Source: Parabacteroides sp.
GTDB taxonomy: Bacteria > Bacteroidota > Bacteroidia > Bacteroidales > Tannerellaceae
Direction of reading: 5' to 3'
Assembly (NCBI GenBank): GCA_017937385.1
Contig: JAGBDR010000025.1
Location: forward strand, 1-64,000
DNA: 64,000 nucleotides
Notes under the pieces: generated by a model
What the model was told of the DNA's origin: nothing
Databases searched by the model: none
Seen by the model: only the letters and a program-made list of their open reading frames with translations
Made by a program: the position numbers and the translations under genes
In this document: piece after piece, positions 7,938 through 15,762 of the stretch
Layout: each line of letters starts with the position of its first letter
Position numbering within the stretch: the first letter of the stretch is position 1

Positions 7938-8675
7938 TTATTTTCTGAATTTGAGGTTGTATTTGATAACTAAGTCCAGCAAAGAGATAGAAGCGTCTTC
8001 CATCTGGTTCAGGATTGCTTCCAGCTTGCTCAGCAAATAGTTATAGAATACCTGAAGGATCAAGGCTACGATCAAACCACCTACTGTTGTGATCAAGGCC
8101 ACTTTCATACCACCTGCTACAACCGTCGGGCTGATATCACCAACCTGTTCGATTTTATCGAACGCCATGATCATACCTACTACAGTACCCAAGAATCCTA
8201 ATGACGGAGCCATCGCGATAAACAATGTGATCCAAGACATGTTCTTTTCCAAAAGACCACCCTGAACACCACCGTAAGAAACGATAGATTTTTCAACCAC
8301 GTCGATACCCTGGTCGATTCTCATCAGACCTTGATAAGCGATAGAAGCGATAGGACCTCTTGTGTCACGAGCAATTGCTTTTGCACCTTCTACATCTCCC
8401 TTGTCAAGAGCTTCTTCAATGCCTTTCAGCAACTTGCTGGAATTTGTTTCAGCCAAGTTCAGATAGATAATTCTTTCCAAGCAGAAAGCCAAACCGAAGA
8501 TCAAGGCAATGGCAACCAAACTCATGAAGTCTGCACCACCTTCGATAAACTTTGTCTTCAAAGCCTGATACATACCACCTTCAACAGCAGTTTCGGCTGC
8601 TTCTTGCGCGAATGCTACAGAAGAGATTCCAAGAGCACATAAGCTCATGAACGTTTTTGCAAAATACTTTTTCAT
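7938..8675 (-). CDS. exbB: ExbB/TolQ/MotA-type proton channel protein
   Basis: Pentameric inner-membrane stator that, with ExbD, converts the proton gradient into TonB movement. 245 residues: a signal-like N-terminus (MKKYFAKTFMSLCALGISSVAFAQ), first span near residues 48-68, a cytosolic loop with GDVEGAKAIARDTRGPIASI, then two spans in the conserved MotA_TolQ_ExbB block (LFIAMAPSLGFLGTVVGMIM and VAGGMKVALITTVGGLIVAL). First gene of a four-gene minus-strand operon. No clear TAnnTTTG box is visible in the AT-rich leader. Confidence 0.95.
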   Translation of the reverse strand: MKKYFAKTFMSLCALGISSVAFAQEAAETAVEGGMYQALKTKFIEGGADFMSLVAIALIFGLAFCLERIIYLNLAETNSSKLLKGIEEALDKGDVEGAKAIARDTRGPIASIAYQGLMRIDQGIDVVEKSIVSYGGVQGGLLEKNMSWITLFIAMAPSLGFLGTVVGMIMAFDKIEQVGDISPTVVAGGMKVALITTVGGLIVALILQVFYNYLLSKLEAILNQMEDASISLLDLVIKYNLKFRK

Positions 8676-8758
8676 TGTGTGTTTAATTTTTAAGATTAAT
8701 AATTCTCTTATTTGTTTTTATTTTTTTGTTATTAATAATTATCATGGTATCTTAAAAG

Positions 8759-8846
8759 CGGAGAGAGCGGGATTCGAACCCGCGAAACCCTTTAGGAGTT
8801 TACACGCTTTCCAGGCGTGCCTCTTCAACCACTCGAGCATCTCTCC
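8759..8846 (-). tRNA. tRNA-Ser(GGA)
   Basis: Minus-strand class II tRNA of 88 nt: acceptor GGAGAGA/TCTCTCC, anticodon stem CACGC/GCGTG with loop CTGGAAA (anticodon GGA, reads TCC/TCT), a long variable arm and T arm GGGTTCGAATCC, discriminator G as in serine tRNAs. CCA is not encoded. Confidence 0.95.
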
Positions 8847-8989
8847 AAACAAGCCGCTGCTGTTCTAAAACGGGTGCAAAATACGAAAAAAATCGCATAT
8901 CCAAACGTTTCAGTGCACAAATCTATGGTTTTTGCTTGACATATACACCATATCTGGCAGATAAATTTTGAATACACGCGAAAAATATC

Positions 8990-9778
8990 TTATGTTGTGG
9001 CCCTATTCCCGATTTTAAACAGTTTTAAAGCGTTTATCCGGGTGGTTTCGACGGTCTCTTCAAGCGTCAGCCCGTATGTCTGGGCTACTTTTTCCGCCGT
9101 TTTCCAGATATAGACCGGCTCGTTCCTTTTTCCCCGGTAGGGGACGGGCGCGAGGTAAGGAGCATCTGTCTCCAATACGATTTTCCGGATGTCTGTCTGC
9201 CGGATGATTTCCGACAGGCGGGAGTTCTTGAACGTAATTACCCCGTTTATCCCGATTTTGAAATTCTCTAATTTGTTTATCTCTGCCAACTCGGCTTCGT
9301 TTCCGGTAAAACTGTGAAAGACGCCGGTGAGCGCGTCGGCTCCTACCTTATATAAAGAGTCGAACACCTCCGGGTATGCCTCACGGGTGTGGATGGCTAC
9401 CGGCAGATGGAGGTCGAGGCTCCATCGGAGTTGTTCTTCGAATGCCTCTTTCTGTTCTTTCAGATACGTCTTGTCCCAATACAAGTCGATGCCGATTTCT
9501 CCGATTCCGCAATAGGCGCGTTTGCCGAGCCAAGCCTCTGTCGTTTTCAGGTTCCGGGCGTAATGCCCGTCTACGCTGGTCGGGTGTAATCCCATCATCG
9601 GATAGGCGAAATCCGGATAGCGGTCGCACAGGCCGTGCATCCGCTCGATGGTGGTCGTATCGACATTCGGCAGGAGCAGAGCTTCTATACCCGACTCTTT
9701 GGCGGTGGCGGCCAGTTGATCCTGTTCGGGGTCAAACTCCTCCGCATACAGATGGTTGTGCGTGTCGATCAGTTTCAT
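8990..9778 (-). CDS. tatD: TatD family metal-dependent hydrolase (DNase)
   Basis: 262-residue TIM-barrel metallohydrolase, implicated in 3'-5' DNA degradation in repair. Metal ligands are visible as DTHNHLY at residues 4-10 (HxH), CGIGEIGIDLYWD (Glu), HTREAYPEV and FHSFTGN (His) and ETDAPYLAP (Asp), all in the order of the TatD/YcfH family. It lies one base after the polyprenyl synthase stop, so the two are likely cotranscribed. Whether it is the TatD or YcfH/YjjV paralogue cannot be told from the window. Confidence 0.93.
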   Translation of the reverse strand: MKLIDTHNHLYAEEFDPEQDQLAATAKESGIEALLLPNVDTTTIERMHGLCDRYPDFAYPMMGLHPTSVDGHYARNLKTTEAWLGKRAYCGIGEIGIDLYWDKTYLKEQKEAFEEQLRWSLDLHLPVAIHTREAYPEVFDSLYKVGADALTGVFHSFTGNEAELAEINKLENFKIGINGVITFKNSRLSEIIRQTDIRKIVLETDAPYLAPVPYRGKRNEPVYIWKTAEKVAQTYGLTLEETVETTRINALKLFKIGNRATT

Positions 9779-9779
9779 C

Positions 9780-10754
9780 TTAAGATTGGCGGTTCATTAA
9801 ACGGGCGCTGACTCCTTTCAGTATCTCCAGCCTTTCGGGAGCCACGCTTAATGCGGACAGGCAGTTCATTGCCTGATTATAATAGGTATGTATTTTCGCT
9901 TCGGACAACTCTTTCAACCGCAGTTGGTCGTAGAGGGCTGTCACGGCGGCGATTTTCTCTGCCGGGTCGAATCTCTTCAGGCTGATCCATCTGTCCAATT
10001 CCGCTTTCTGGGTATCCGAAGCGAGACGGAGCGCATTGATCAGCATGAATGTCTTTTTGTTGCAGAGGATGTCTCCACCGATGTTTTTGCCGAATGTGGC
10101 GGTGTCGCCGTAGACATCCAGCAGATCGTCCTGCAACTGGAAGGCCAGCCCGATGTTGATGCCGAACTGGTACAGTGCTTCTGCATCGGCTTCAGGCGCA
10201 TTCCCCATAATGGCACCCATTTTCAGGGCGCAAGCGAGCAGTACGGCTGTTTTTAACCGGATCATCTCGATGTATTCCGCTTCTGTCACGTCTGTTCTCG
10301 ATTCGAACTCCATGTCATACTGTTGTCCGCCGCATATCTCAAGCGCGGTGCCGGTGAACAGGTCCAATATCTCTTTTAATGATCCGGATTCCGTCTCGCC
10401 GATCAGTTGGTAAGCCGCGATCAGCATGGCGTCGCCGGAGAGGATGGCGGTGTTGGCGTTCCAGACTTTATGAACGGTCAGTTTGTTCCGCCTCTTGTCG
10501 GCTTCGTCCATCAGGTCGTCGTGCAACAGGGTGAAGTTGTGGAACACTTCAAGCCCCAAAGCCGGTTTGATCGCTGCATCTACGTTTTCCTTATATAGGT
10601 TGCAGGCCATCAAGACGAGTGCCGGACGGATTCTTTTCCCTCCGAGCGAGAGGATGTATTCGATCGGGTCGTATAAACTTTTGGGCGGATAGGTGAATTG
10701 GAGCCGGGCGATTTCCTGCTCTATTCTTTGTAGGATCTCATTGAAAGCGAACAT
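9780..10754 (-). CDS. Polyprenyl (farnesyl/geranylgeranyl/octaprenyl) diphosphate synthase
   Basis: Trans-prenyltransferase condensing isopentenyl diphosphate with an allylic diphosphate. 324 residues with both aspartate-rich motifs: first LLHDDLMDEADKRR (residues ~78-91, DDxxD) and second LQDDLLDVYGD (DDxxD), plus GGKRIRPALVLMA near residue 33 for IPP binding. Product chain length is not certain; residues before the first motif (NFTLLHDD) would be the ones to inspect. Likely supplies menaquinone side chains or undecaprenyl precursors. Together with ispH at 13736 it is the second isoprenoid gene in this window. Confidence 0.92.
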   Translation of the reverse strand: MFAFNEILQRIEQEIARLQFTYPPKSLYDPIEYILSLGGKRIRPALVLMACNLYKENVDAAIKPALGLEVFHNFTLLHDDLMDEADKRRNKLTVHKVWNANTAILSGDAMLIAAYQLIGETESGSLKEILDLFTGTALEICGGQQYDMEFESRTDVTEAEYIEMIRLKTAVLLACALKMGAIMGNAPEADAEALYQFGINIGLAFQLQDDLLDVYGDTATFGKNIGGDILCNKKTFMLINALRLASDTQKAELDRWISLKRFDPAEKIAAVTALYDQLRLKELSEAKIHTYYNQAMNCLSALSVAPERLEILKGVSARLMNRQS

Positions 10755-10771
10755 AGATAATGGATTTAAAT

Positions 10772-10801
10772 AAAAAAGGCTGCGATAGAGGCAGCCTTTT
10801 T
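10772..10801. terminator. Terminator between tonB and the polyprenyl synthase gene
   Basis: AAAAGGCTGC and GCAGCCTTTT form a 10-bp stem with a 7-nt loop, A-rich before and T-rich after. On the minus strand it ends the tonB transcript just before the next gene. Confidence 0.88.
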
Positions 10802-10819
10802 GTACGATATTACAAGTTA

Positions 10820-11509
10820 TTATTGCAATCTGAACATAACAGGTACCGTGTATTTTACACGAACAGGTTTCCCTCTCTGTTTACCGGGCGACCATTTGGG
10901 CATGGTATTGATCACGCGGAGCGCTTCCTTGTCCAACGACGGGTCTACACCACGCATGATTTCAGCATCTACGATCGAACCGTCCGTATTGACCACGAAC
11001 GAGCAAGTGACACGACCCTGAATACCGTTTTCCTGAGCAATAACCGGATACTTAATGGATTTGGCAATGAATGACATCAAAGCGCCTTGTCCGCCCGGGA
11101 ATTCAGGCATTGTTTCTACAACTGTAAAGATCTGCTGTGAAGATTCTTCTTCTTCTTCGACTACTGCAGGAGGCGTATAAGCTTCAACCTGTGCTGAAGA
11201 GGCATCGTCTTCCGTAGATGCGATGTCGACATCGTCCAACTTGACGTCATCTTCTACAACGGTTAATACTTCTGCCACGGCAGGTGCAGGGGGTGGTGGA
11301 GGAGGAGGAGGCGTGTCCTCCGGTCTCGTGATTTCAACTTCTTCTTCCGCGATGATATCAGCAACGCCCTCGCTTGTGGCGATTGTGATTTCACGGTCGC
11401 TCCATTCGAAGCCCACGAACAGTACGGCAAGGCCGACGATCATACCCATCAGGATACCCATCATCTTACCTTTTTCCAGGTCCGCTTTAGGTGATTTTTT
11501 TACTTCCAT
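10820..11509 (-). CDS. tonB: Energy transducer TonB
   Basis: Carries ExbB/ExbD energy to outer-membrane TonB-dependent receptors. From the ATG chosen here (229 residues): cytosolic basic start, one span (MMGILMGMIVGLAVLFVGFEW), an acidic periplasmic linker with GVADIIAEEE at residues 48-57, a run of eight prolines, further acidic sequence, and a C-terminal TonB domain with FPGGQGALMSFIAKSIKYP and GRVTCSFVVNTDGSI. An upstream TTG at 11548 in the same frame overlaps the -7 box at 11546-11553 and is rejected. The GVADIIAEEE motif recurs exactly in the alpha-2-macroglobulin at 21033-26681. A terminator follows. Confidence 0.95.
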   Translation of the reverse strand: MEVKKSPKADLEKGKMMGILMGMIVGLAVLFVGFEWSDREITIATSEGVADIIAEEEVEITRPEDTPPPPPPPPAPAVAEVLTVVEDDVKLDDVDIASTEDDASSAQVEAYTPPAVVEEEEESSQQIFTVVETMPEFPGGQGALMSFIAKSIKYPVIAQENGIQGRVTCSFVVNTDGSIVDAEIMRGVDPSLDKEALRVINTMPKWSPGKQRGKPVRVKYTVPVMFRLQ

Positions 11510-11545
11510 ATCTCTTAATTTTAAAGATGTGTTTTTCTTTTGCGA

Positions 11546-11553
11546 CAAATATA
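11546..11553 (-). promoter_or_regulatory. -7 promoter box for tonB
   Basis: TATATTTG on the minus strand, 36 bp upstream of the chosen tonB ATG. No well-placed TTTG upstream. Its position decides against the longer TTG-started reading frame. Confidence 0.5.
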
Positions 11554-11701
11554 CGGAGTTATTTGGTTCAATCCGAACAATTCGTATTAAATCTGCGCGA
11601 TTTTTACTTTTTTTTTGACTGTGAATAAAAATAACAGCCTCCGTATACCTTTTTCGGCTTTTTCCCGTTTTTGTAGATGGGATGTAATGCCCGTATTTGA
11701 T

Positions 11702-11709
11702 TATCTTTG
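11702..11709 (+). promoter_or_regulatory. -7 promoter box for porQ
   Basis: TATCTTTG matches TAnnTTTG and lies 20 bp before the ATG at 11730. Transcription would begin about 11715, downstream of an in-frame ATG at 11697, so the later ATG is the credible start. Confidence 0.55.
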
Positions 11710-11729
11710 TATGTTTTTACCCGAGAAAT

Positions 11730-12722
11730 ATGAGAAATAGTCTATTTATACTTTTCTTTACCTGTTTGTTACAGGCTGTTGCCGCCCAGACCGGCAACAC
11801 CGGTTATACCTTTCTCCGCTATCCGGCTTCGGCAAGGGCCAATGCGATGGGAGGCAACACGGTATCCCTGGTTGAGCGGGATCCGTCCTTGATTTTTCAT
11901 AACCCGGCGTTGCTGGGCGCCGAGATGGACCGGATGGTTCATCTGGGTTACTTGAACTACATATCGGATATCCATGTCGGAAACGCTCTCTTCACTAAGG
12001 CTTGCAAGGAAAAAGGCGCCTGGGGCGTGGGAGCCTCGTTTTTCAGCCAGGGGAAGATACGGGGAATGTCGGAAGAGGGCCTTCCGACAGGCGATTTTAC
12101 AGCAAAGGACATCAGCCTGAACGGTTTCTTCGCGTATGACCTTTCCGAGCGTTGGCGCGGCGGGGCGTCGCTGAAGTTTTTGTATTCGGGTATCGGCGAT
12201 TACACCTCGATCGGCTTGGCGGTCGATGCCGGCTTGAGTTATTATGATGCTGAAAAAGGGTTCGCTTTCGGTTTTGCCTTTAAGAATATCGGTGCCCAAC
12301 TGAAAGCCTATGAGGACGAACGCCAGAAAATGCCTTGGGACATTCAGCTGGGAATCACCAAACAGATGGCGCATGCGCCGATTCGCCTGTCGCTTACGGC
12401 CCAGTATCTGACGAAATGGAAGGTCGCCTATGTAGACGATTCTGACCGGGACTATACGGGAGACAAATTCTTCAAGTCTTTGATGAAGCACCTGGTAATC
12501 GGTGTCGACTATGTCCCATCCGACAACTTCTGGATCGGTGTCGGATATAATCCCAAGACGGCATTGGATATGAAGTTGCAGGGCGGCAATGCGCTTGCCG
12601 GTTTCTCCGGCGGTGCCGGGGTGCGGATCAAGCGGTTCGACGTCGGCGTTTCCGTGGCCAAGTATCATCCGTCGGCTCTCTCCTTGATGCTGGGCATCTC
12701 CACTACGCTCGGCGATTTCTGA
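11730..12722 (+). CDS. porQ: Type IX secretion system protein PorQ
   Basis: Outer-membrane beta-barrel of the PorV/PorQ (FadL-like) family. 330 residues with a signal peptide (MRNSLFILFFTCLLQAVAAQ) and the family start GNTGYTFLRYPASARANAMG, then alternating beta-strands to a C-terminal aromatic strand (LMLGISTTLGDF). In Porphyromonas gingivalis PorQ is needed for type IX secretion of gingipains. It sits just upstream of cmk, an arrangement I associate with PorQ in Bacteroidales (recalled, not checked here). No other type IX component or obvious T9SS sorting domain is in the window. A start 33 bp upstream lies before the promoter box and is rejected. Confidence 0.85.
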   Translation: MRNSLFILFFTCLLQAVAAQTGNTGYTFLRYPASARANAMGGNTVSLVERDPSLIFHNPALLGAEMDRMVHLGYLNYISDIHVGNALFTKACKEKGAWGVGASFFSQGKIRGMSEEGLPTGDFTAKDISLNGFFAYDLSERWRGGASLKFLYSGIGDYTSIGLAVDAGLSYYDAEKGFAFGFAFKNIGAQLKAYEDERQKMPWDIQLGITKQMAHAPIRLSLTAQYLTKWKVAYVDDSDRDYTGDKFFKSLMKHLVIGVDYVPSDNFWIGVGYNPKTALDMKLQGGNALAGFSGGAGVRIKRFDVGVSVAKYHPSALSLMLGISTTLGDF

Positions 12723-12841
12723 CCGGACCGGACTTTCTGATTGTTCGGGCGGGCACGCCGGAGGAGGATGTGTCCTTTTCTTCTGCATGGGTTTGTTCTT
12801 CCCTGCCGTTTCATTCGCTTTTTTGTCGTATCTTATTGGTC

Positions 12842-12929
12842 GTCCGCTTGACGGGGAATGATTGTCCGCTTGGCGGCGAACGATCGTTCTCTTGGTGGCG
12901 GACGTTCGTTCGCTTGCAGGCGGACGGCT
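12842..12929. repeat. Four 22-bp tandem units with palindromic arms
   Basis: Units at 12842-12863, 12864-12885, 12886-12907 and 12908-12929. The consensus begins GTYCGCTTG and ends GGCGRACG plus three variable bases, so each unit has GTYCGC/GCGRAC arms able to form a small hairpin. The unit 2/3 junction makes the perfect palindrome GAACGATCGTTC. GC content is well above the flanking DNA. Confidence 0.85.
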
Positions 12930-13004
12930 TACAGGTGATGTGGAAAACAATAAAATATAAGGATGTATAGGATTATTTATAAAGGACGGTGCGATAAACT
13001 GTTG

Positions 13005-13012
13005 TATATTTG
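13005..13012 (+). promoter_or_regulatory. -7 promoter box for cmk-ispH
   Basis: TATATTTG, 28 bp upstream of the cmk ATG; no clear -33 box at the expected distance. Confidence 0.5.
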
Positions 13013-13040
13013 CATTCCCTTTACATTAATATAGAGAGTG

Positions 13041-13739
13041 ATGAAAAAGATAATCATAGCGATAGATGGTGTCTCTTCCACGGGGAAGAGCACGATGGCA
13101 AAAGATTTGGCCAAGGAATTGGGATATACCTATATCGATACCGGGGCGATGTACCGGGCTGTCACGTTGTACGCTTTGCAGCACGGGTGCTTTACAGACG
13201 GCGGCATCAACGAACGGAAGTTGCAGGAATCCCTGGACGACATCGACATCTCTTTTCGCTTTAACCCGGAAACCGGGCGTCCCGACACTTATCTGAACGG
13301 AGTGAAAGTGGAGAAAGAGATACGGGGCATGGAAGTGGCCAACCACGTGAGTCCGATCGCGGCTTTGGGTTTCGTGCGCCGGGCGATGGTCGCCAAGCAA
13401 CAGGAGATGGGGAAAGCGAAAGGGATCGTGATGGACGGCCGCGACATCGGGACGGTGGTCTTTCCGGAGGCGGAACTGAAGATCTATGTGACGGCCAGCC
13501 CCGAAGTGCGTGCCCAGCGGCGTTTGGACGAACTGAAGGCCAAAGGCGAGACGGCCTCTTTCGAGGAGGTCCTCGCGAATGTGAAGACGCGCGACCATAT
13601 CGATATGACTCGCGCCGAGAGTCCGCTCCGTAAGGCCGGGGATGCGTTGGAACTGGACAACTCGCACATGACGATTGCCGAGCAGAAAGCCTGGCTCCTG
13701 GAACAGTATGCAAAGGTCGTTACAACGGTACAGTCATGA
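13041..13739 (+). CDS. cmk: Cytidylate kinase
   Basis: Phosphorylates CMP and dCMP with ATP. 232 residues with an N-terminal P-loop ([19 protein letters not shown]), [16 protein letters not shown] for CMP binding, [20 protein letters not shown] and a lid region with [13 protein letters not shown] three bases earlier would add one Met; the ATG at 13041 is preferred. Its TGA overlaps the ispH ATG (ATGA at 13736-13739), so cmk and ispH are translationally coupled. Confidence 0.96.
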   Translation: MKKIIIAIDGVSSTGKSTMAKDLAKELGYTYIDTGAMYRAVTLYALQHGCFTDGGINERKLQESLDDIDISFRFNPETGRPDTYLNGVKVEKEIRGMEVANHVSPIAALGFVRRAMVAKQQEMGKAKGIVMDGRDIGTVVFPEAELKIYVTASPEVRAQRRLDELKAKGETASFEEVLANVKTRDHIDMTRAESPLRKAGDALELDNSHMTIAEQKAWLLEQYAKVVTTVQS

Positions 13740-14608
13740 TAGAGGTCGAGATAGATAAAGGTTCCGGTTTTTGCTTCGGTGTGGTGACGGCTATCGAAAG
13801 TGCCGAACGCGAGCTGAAGAATACGACTCCGTTGTATTGCCTCGGAGACATCGTGCACAACAGCTTGGAGGTGGAACGATTAGAGAAATCGGGGCTGCGG
13901 ACGATCGGGCATGACGAGTTTTCCCGGCTGAAAGGGGAAAAGGTGTTGCTCCGGGCACATGGCGAACCGCCCTCGACCTACGAGATCGCCCGGCAGAACG
14001 ACATCACGATCGTGGATGCGACTTGCCCGGTGGTGCTCCAGTTGCAGCGCAAGATCCATACTTGCTACGAAGCGACGCGCGAAAGCCATACGCAGGTGGT
14101 GATCTATGGCAAGAAAGGCCATGCCGAAGTGAACGGCCTGGTCGGGCAGACGGAGGGGACGGCCATCGTCGTCGAGAAGGTGCAGGACCTCGAACGGCTG
14201 GATTTCAATCGGAATATCTGCCTCTTCTCGCAGACGACCAAGTCGCTGGACGGTTTCCGCGAGGTCGTGGCCGAGATCCGACGGCGCGTTGCGGATGGTG
14301 TGCGGTTTGAATATTTCGATACGATCTGCCGCCAGGTTGCCAACCGTCTGCCGAACATCAAGGCGTTCGCTTCCCGGCATGATTGGATCTATTTCGTTGC
14401 CGGCAAGAAAAGCTCCAACGGCAAGATGCTGTTGGAGGAATGCCGGAAGGCAAACCCGAACACGGTCTTTATCTCCGAAGCCAAAGAGATAACCGAGCCG
14501 CTGCCGGAAGGCGTGGAACGGGTGGGCGTGTGCGGAGCTACGTCTACTCCGAAATGGCTGATGGAAGAGGTGGCGGTGCGTATCCGCGAGCTGAATGCCG
14601 GCCGCTGA
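13736..14608 (+). CDS. ispH: 4-hydroxy-3-methylbut-2-enyl diphosphate reductase
   Basis: Last enzyme of the MEP pathway: an iron-sulfur protein converting HMBPP to IPP and DMAPP. 290 residues with the three cluster-binding cysteines in GFCFGVV (residues ~11-17), DATCPVV (~95) and [10 protein letters not shown] (~265), and the His residues in VHNS and RAHGEPP plus KKGHAEV. Overlaps cmk by 4 bp. It feeds the polyprenyl synthase at 9780-10754. Confidence 0.96.
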   Translation: MIEVEIDKGSGFCFGVVTAIESAERELKNTTPLYCLGDIVHNSLEVERLEKSGLRTIGHDEFSRLKGEKVLLRAHGEPPSTYEIARQNDITIVDATCPVVLQLQRKIHTCYEATRESHTQVVIYGKKGHAEVNGLVGQTEGTAIVVEKVQDLERLDFNRNICLFSQTTKSLDGFREVVAEIRRRVADGVRFEYFDTICRQVANRLPNIKAFASRHDWIYFVAGKKSSNGKMLLEECRKANPNTVFISEAKEITEPLPEGVERVGVCGATSTPKWLMEEVAVRIRELNAGR

Positions 14609-14669
14609 CTTTTTCAAACTCTATGGGATGAAGTTGTGGAAAAGAGACGGCTTTTTTGCAAATAATGAT

Positions 14670-14677
14670 TACTTTTG
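14670..14677 (+). promoter_or_regulatory. -7 promoter box for pfkA
   Basis: TACTTTTG matches TAnnTTTG 28 bp upstream of the pfkA ATG; the -33 half is not convincing. Confidence 0.45.
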
Positions 14678-14705
14678 TGGCAAACATAATAAAATATAAG
14701 GCGCT

Positions 14706-15686
14706 ATGTCGACAGTTAAGTGTATTGGCATTTTAACGTCCGGAGGTGATGCTCCCGGAATGAACGCTGCCATTCGTGCAGTGACACGTTCCGCTATTTA
14801 TAACGGAATGTCCGTTAAAGGTATCTATCGGGGATACAAAGGTTTGATAACCGATGAAATTGAAGATTTCAAGACACAGAATGTAAGTAATATCATCCAG
14901 CGTGGCGGTACGATTCTGAAGACGGCCCGTTGCGCGGAGTTCAAGACACCGGAAGGCCGCAAGCAGGCTTACGACAAGCTGATGGAGCACGGTATCGATG
15001 CGCTGGTTACGATCGGGGGCGACGGGACGCTGACGGGTGCCCGTATCTTTGCGCAGGAGTTTAACTATCCGATTGTCGGCCTGCCCGGCACAATCGACAA
15101 TGACCTGTATGGCACGGATATCACGATCGGTTATGACACGGCTTTGAATACGATCATGGAGTGTGTCGACAAAATCCGTGATACGGCGACTTCCCACGAC
15201 CGGCTGTTCTTTATTGAAGTGATGGGACGTGACGCCGGATTCTTAGCTTTGAACGGGGCGATCGCTTCGGGTGCCGAGGCGGCGATCATTCCGGAGATTT
15301 CGATGGAAAAGGACCAGTTGGCCGAGATGATCGAGACCGGTTTCCGCAAGTCCAAGAACAGTAGTATCGTGCTGGTGGCGGAAAGTGAAGTGACCGGTGG
15401 CGCGATGGGTGTTGCCGAACGTGTGAAGAAAGAGTATCCGCAGTTTGACGTGCGTGTTTCAATCTTAGGACACCTGCAGCGCGGTGGTTCGCCGACGGCA
15501 CAGGACCGTATCTTGGCTACCCGGATGGGAGTCGCTGCCGTCGATGCCTTGTTGGACGACCAGCGCAACGTGATGATGGGAATCCAGAATGACGAGATTG
15601 TCTACGTCCCGTTCTCCAAAGCCATCAAGAATGACAAACCGATCAATCGGGATCTGTTGAATACGCTTCGTATTTCTTCTATTTGA
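14706..15686 (+). CDS. pfkA: ATP-dependent 6-phosphofructokinase
   Basis: Glycolytic conversion of fructose 6-phosphate to the 1,6-bisphosphate. 326 residues, bacterial PfkA size. Visible motifs: [19 protein letters not shown] (N-terminal ATP loop), [11 protein letters not shown] (a Gly after GGD favours ATP over pyrophosphate), [13 protein letters not shown] with the catalytic Asp, [12 protein letters not shown], and [14 protein letters not shown] for substrate and effector contact. A bidirectional terminator follows at 15705-15740. Confidence 0.97.
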   Translation: MSTVKCIGILTSGGDAPGMNAAIRAVTRSAIYNGMSVKGIYRGYKGLITDEIEDFKTQNVSNIIQRGGTILKTARCAEFKTPEGRKQAYDKLMEHGIDALVTIGGDGTLTGARIFAQEFNYPIVGLPGTIDNDLYGTDITIGYDTALNTIMECVDKIRDTATSHDRLFFIEVMGRDAGFLALNGAIASGAEAAIIPEISMEKDQLAEMIETGFRKSKNSSIVLVAESEVTGGAMGVAERVKKEYPQFDVRVSILGHLQRGGSPTAQDRILATRMGVAAVDALLDDQRNVMMGIQNDEIVYVPFSKAIKNDKPINRDLLNTLRISSI

Positions 15687-15704
15687 TTGTCGGCAAGTAT
15701 ATAA

Positions 15705-15740
15705 AAAAGCCCCGCGGACGTTTTCATCCGCGGGGCTTTT
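15705..15740. terminator. Bidirectional terminator between pfkA and the phosphatase gene
   Basis: AAAAGCCCCGCGGA and TCCGCGGGGCTTTT form a 14-bp GC-rich stem with an 8-nt loop and A/T tracts on both sides. Confidence 0.93.
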
Positions 15741-15762
15741 TGCGTATAGCAAGTAGCTTGCT

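Larger units (their letters stand above)
12723..13040. other. Intergenic stretch between porQ and cmk
   Basis: No gene is seen. It holds a GC-rich 22-bp tandem array (12842-12929) and, near the right end, a -7 box (13005-13012). Short reading frames cross it on both strands but show no family features. Confidence 0.7.

Noticed and set aside
8990..10754. Idea that TatD and the polyprenyl synthase form part of a twin-arginine or TonB operon
   Set aside because: No tatABC gene is near, and a strong terminator separates tonB from the synthase gene; TatD is a cytosolic nuclease unrelated to Tat export.
12842..12929. Possible CRISPR array or coding repeat
   Set aside because: Units directly adjoin with no spacers, and 22 bp is not a multiple of three.
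11769..12950. 393-codon open frame antisense to porQ
   Set aside because: Mirror of the porQ coding strand with low-quality composition and no promoter; porQ on the other strand has signal peptide and family motifs.
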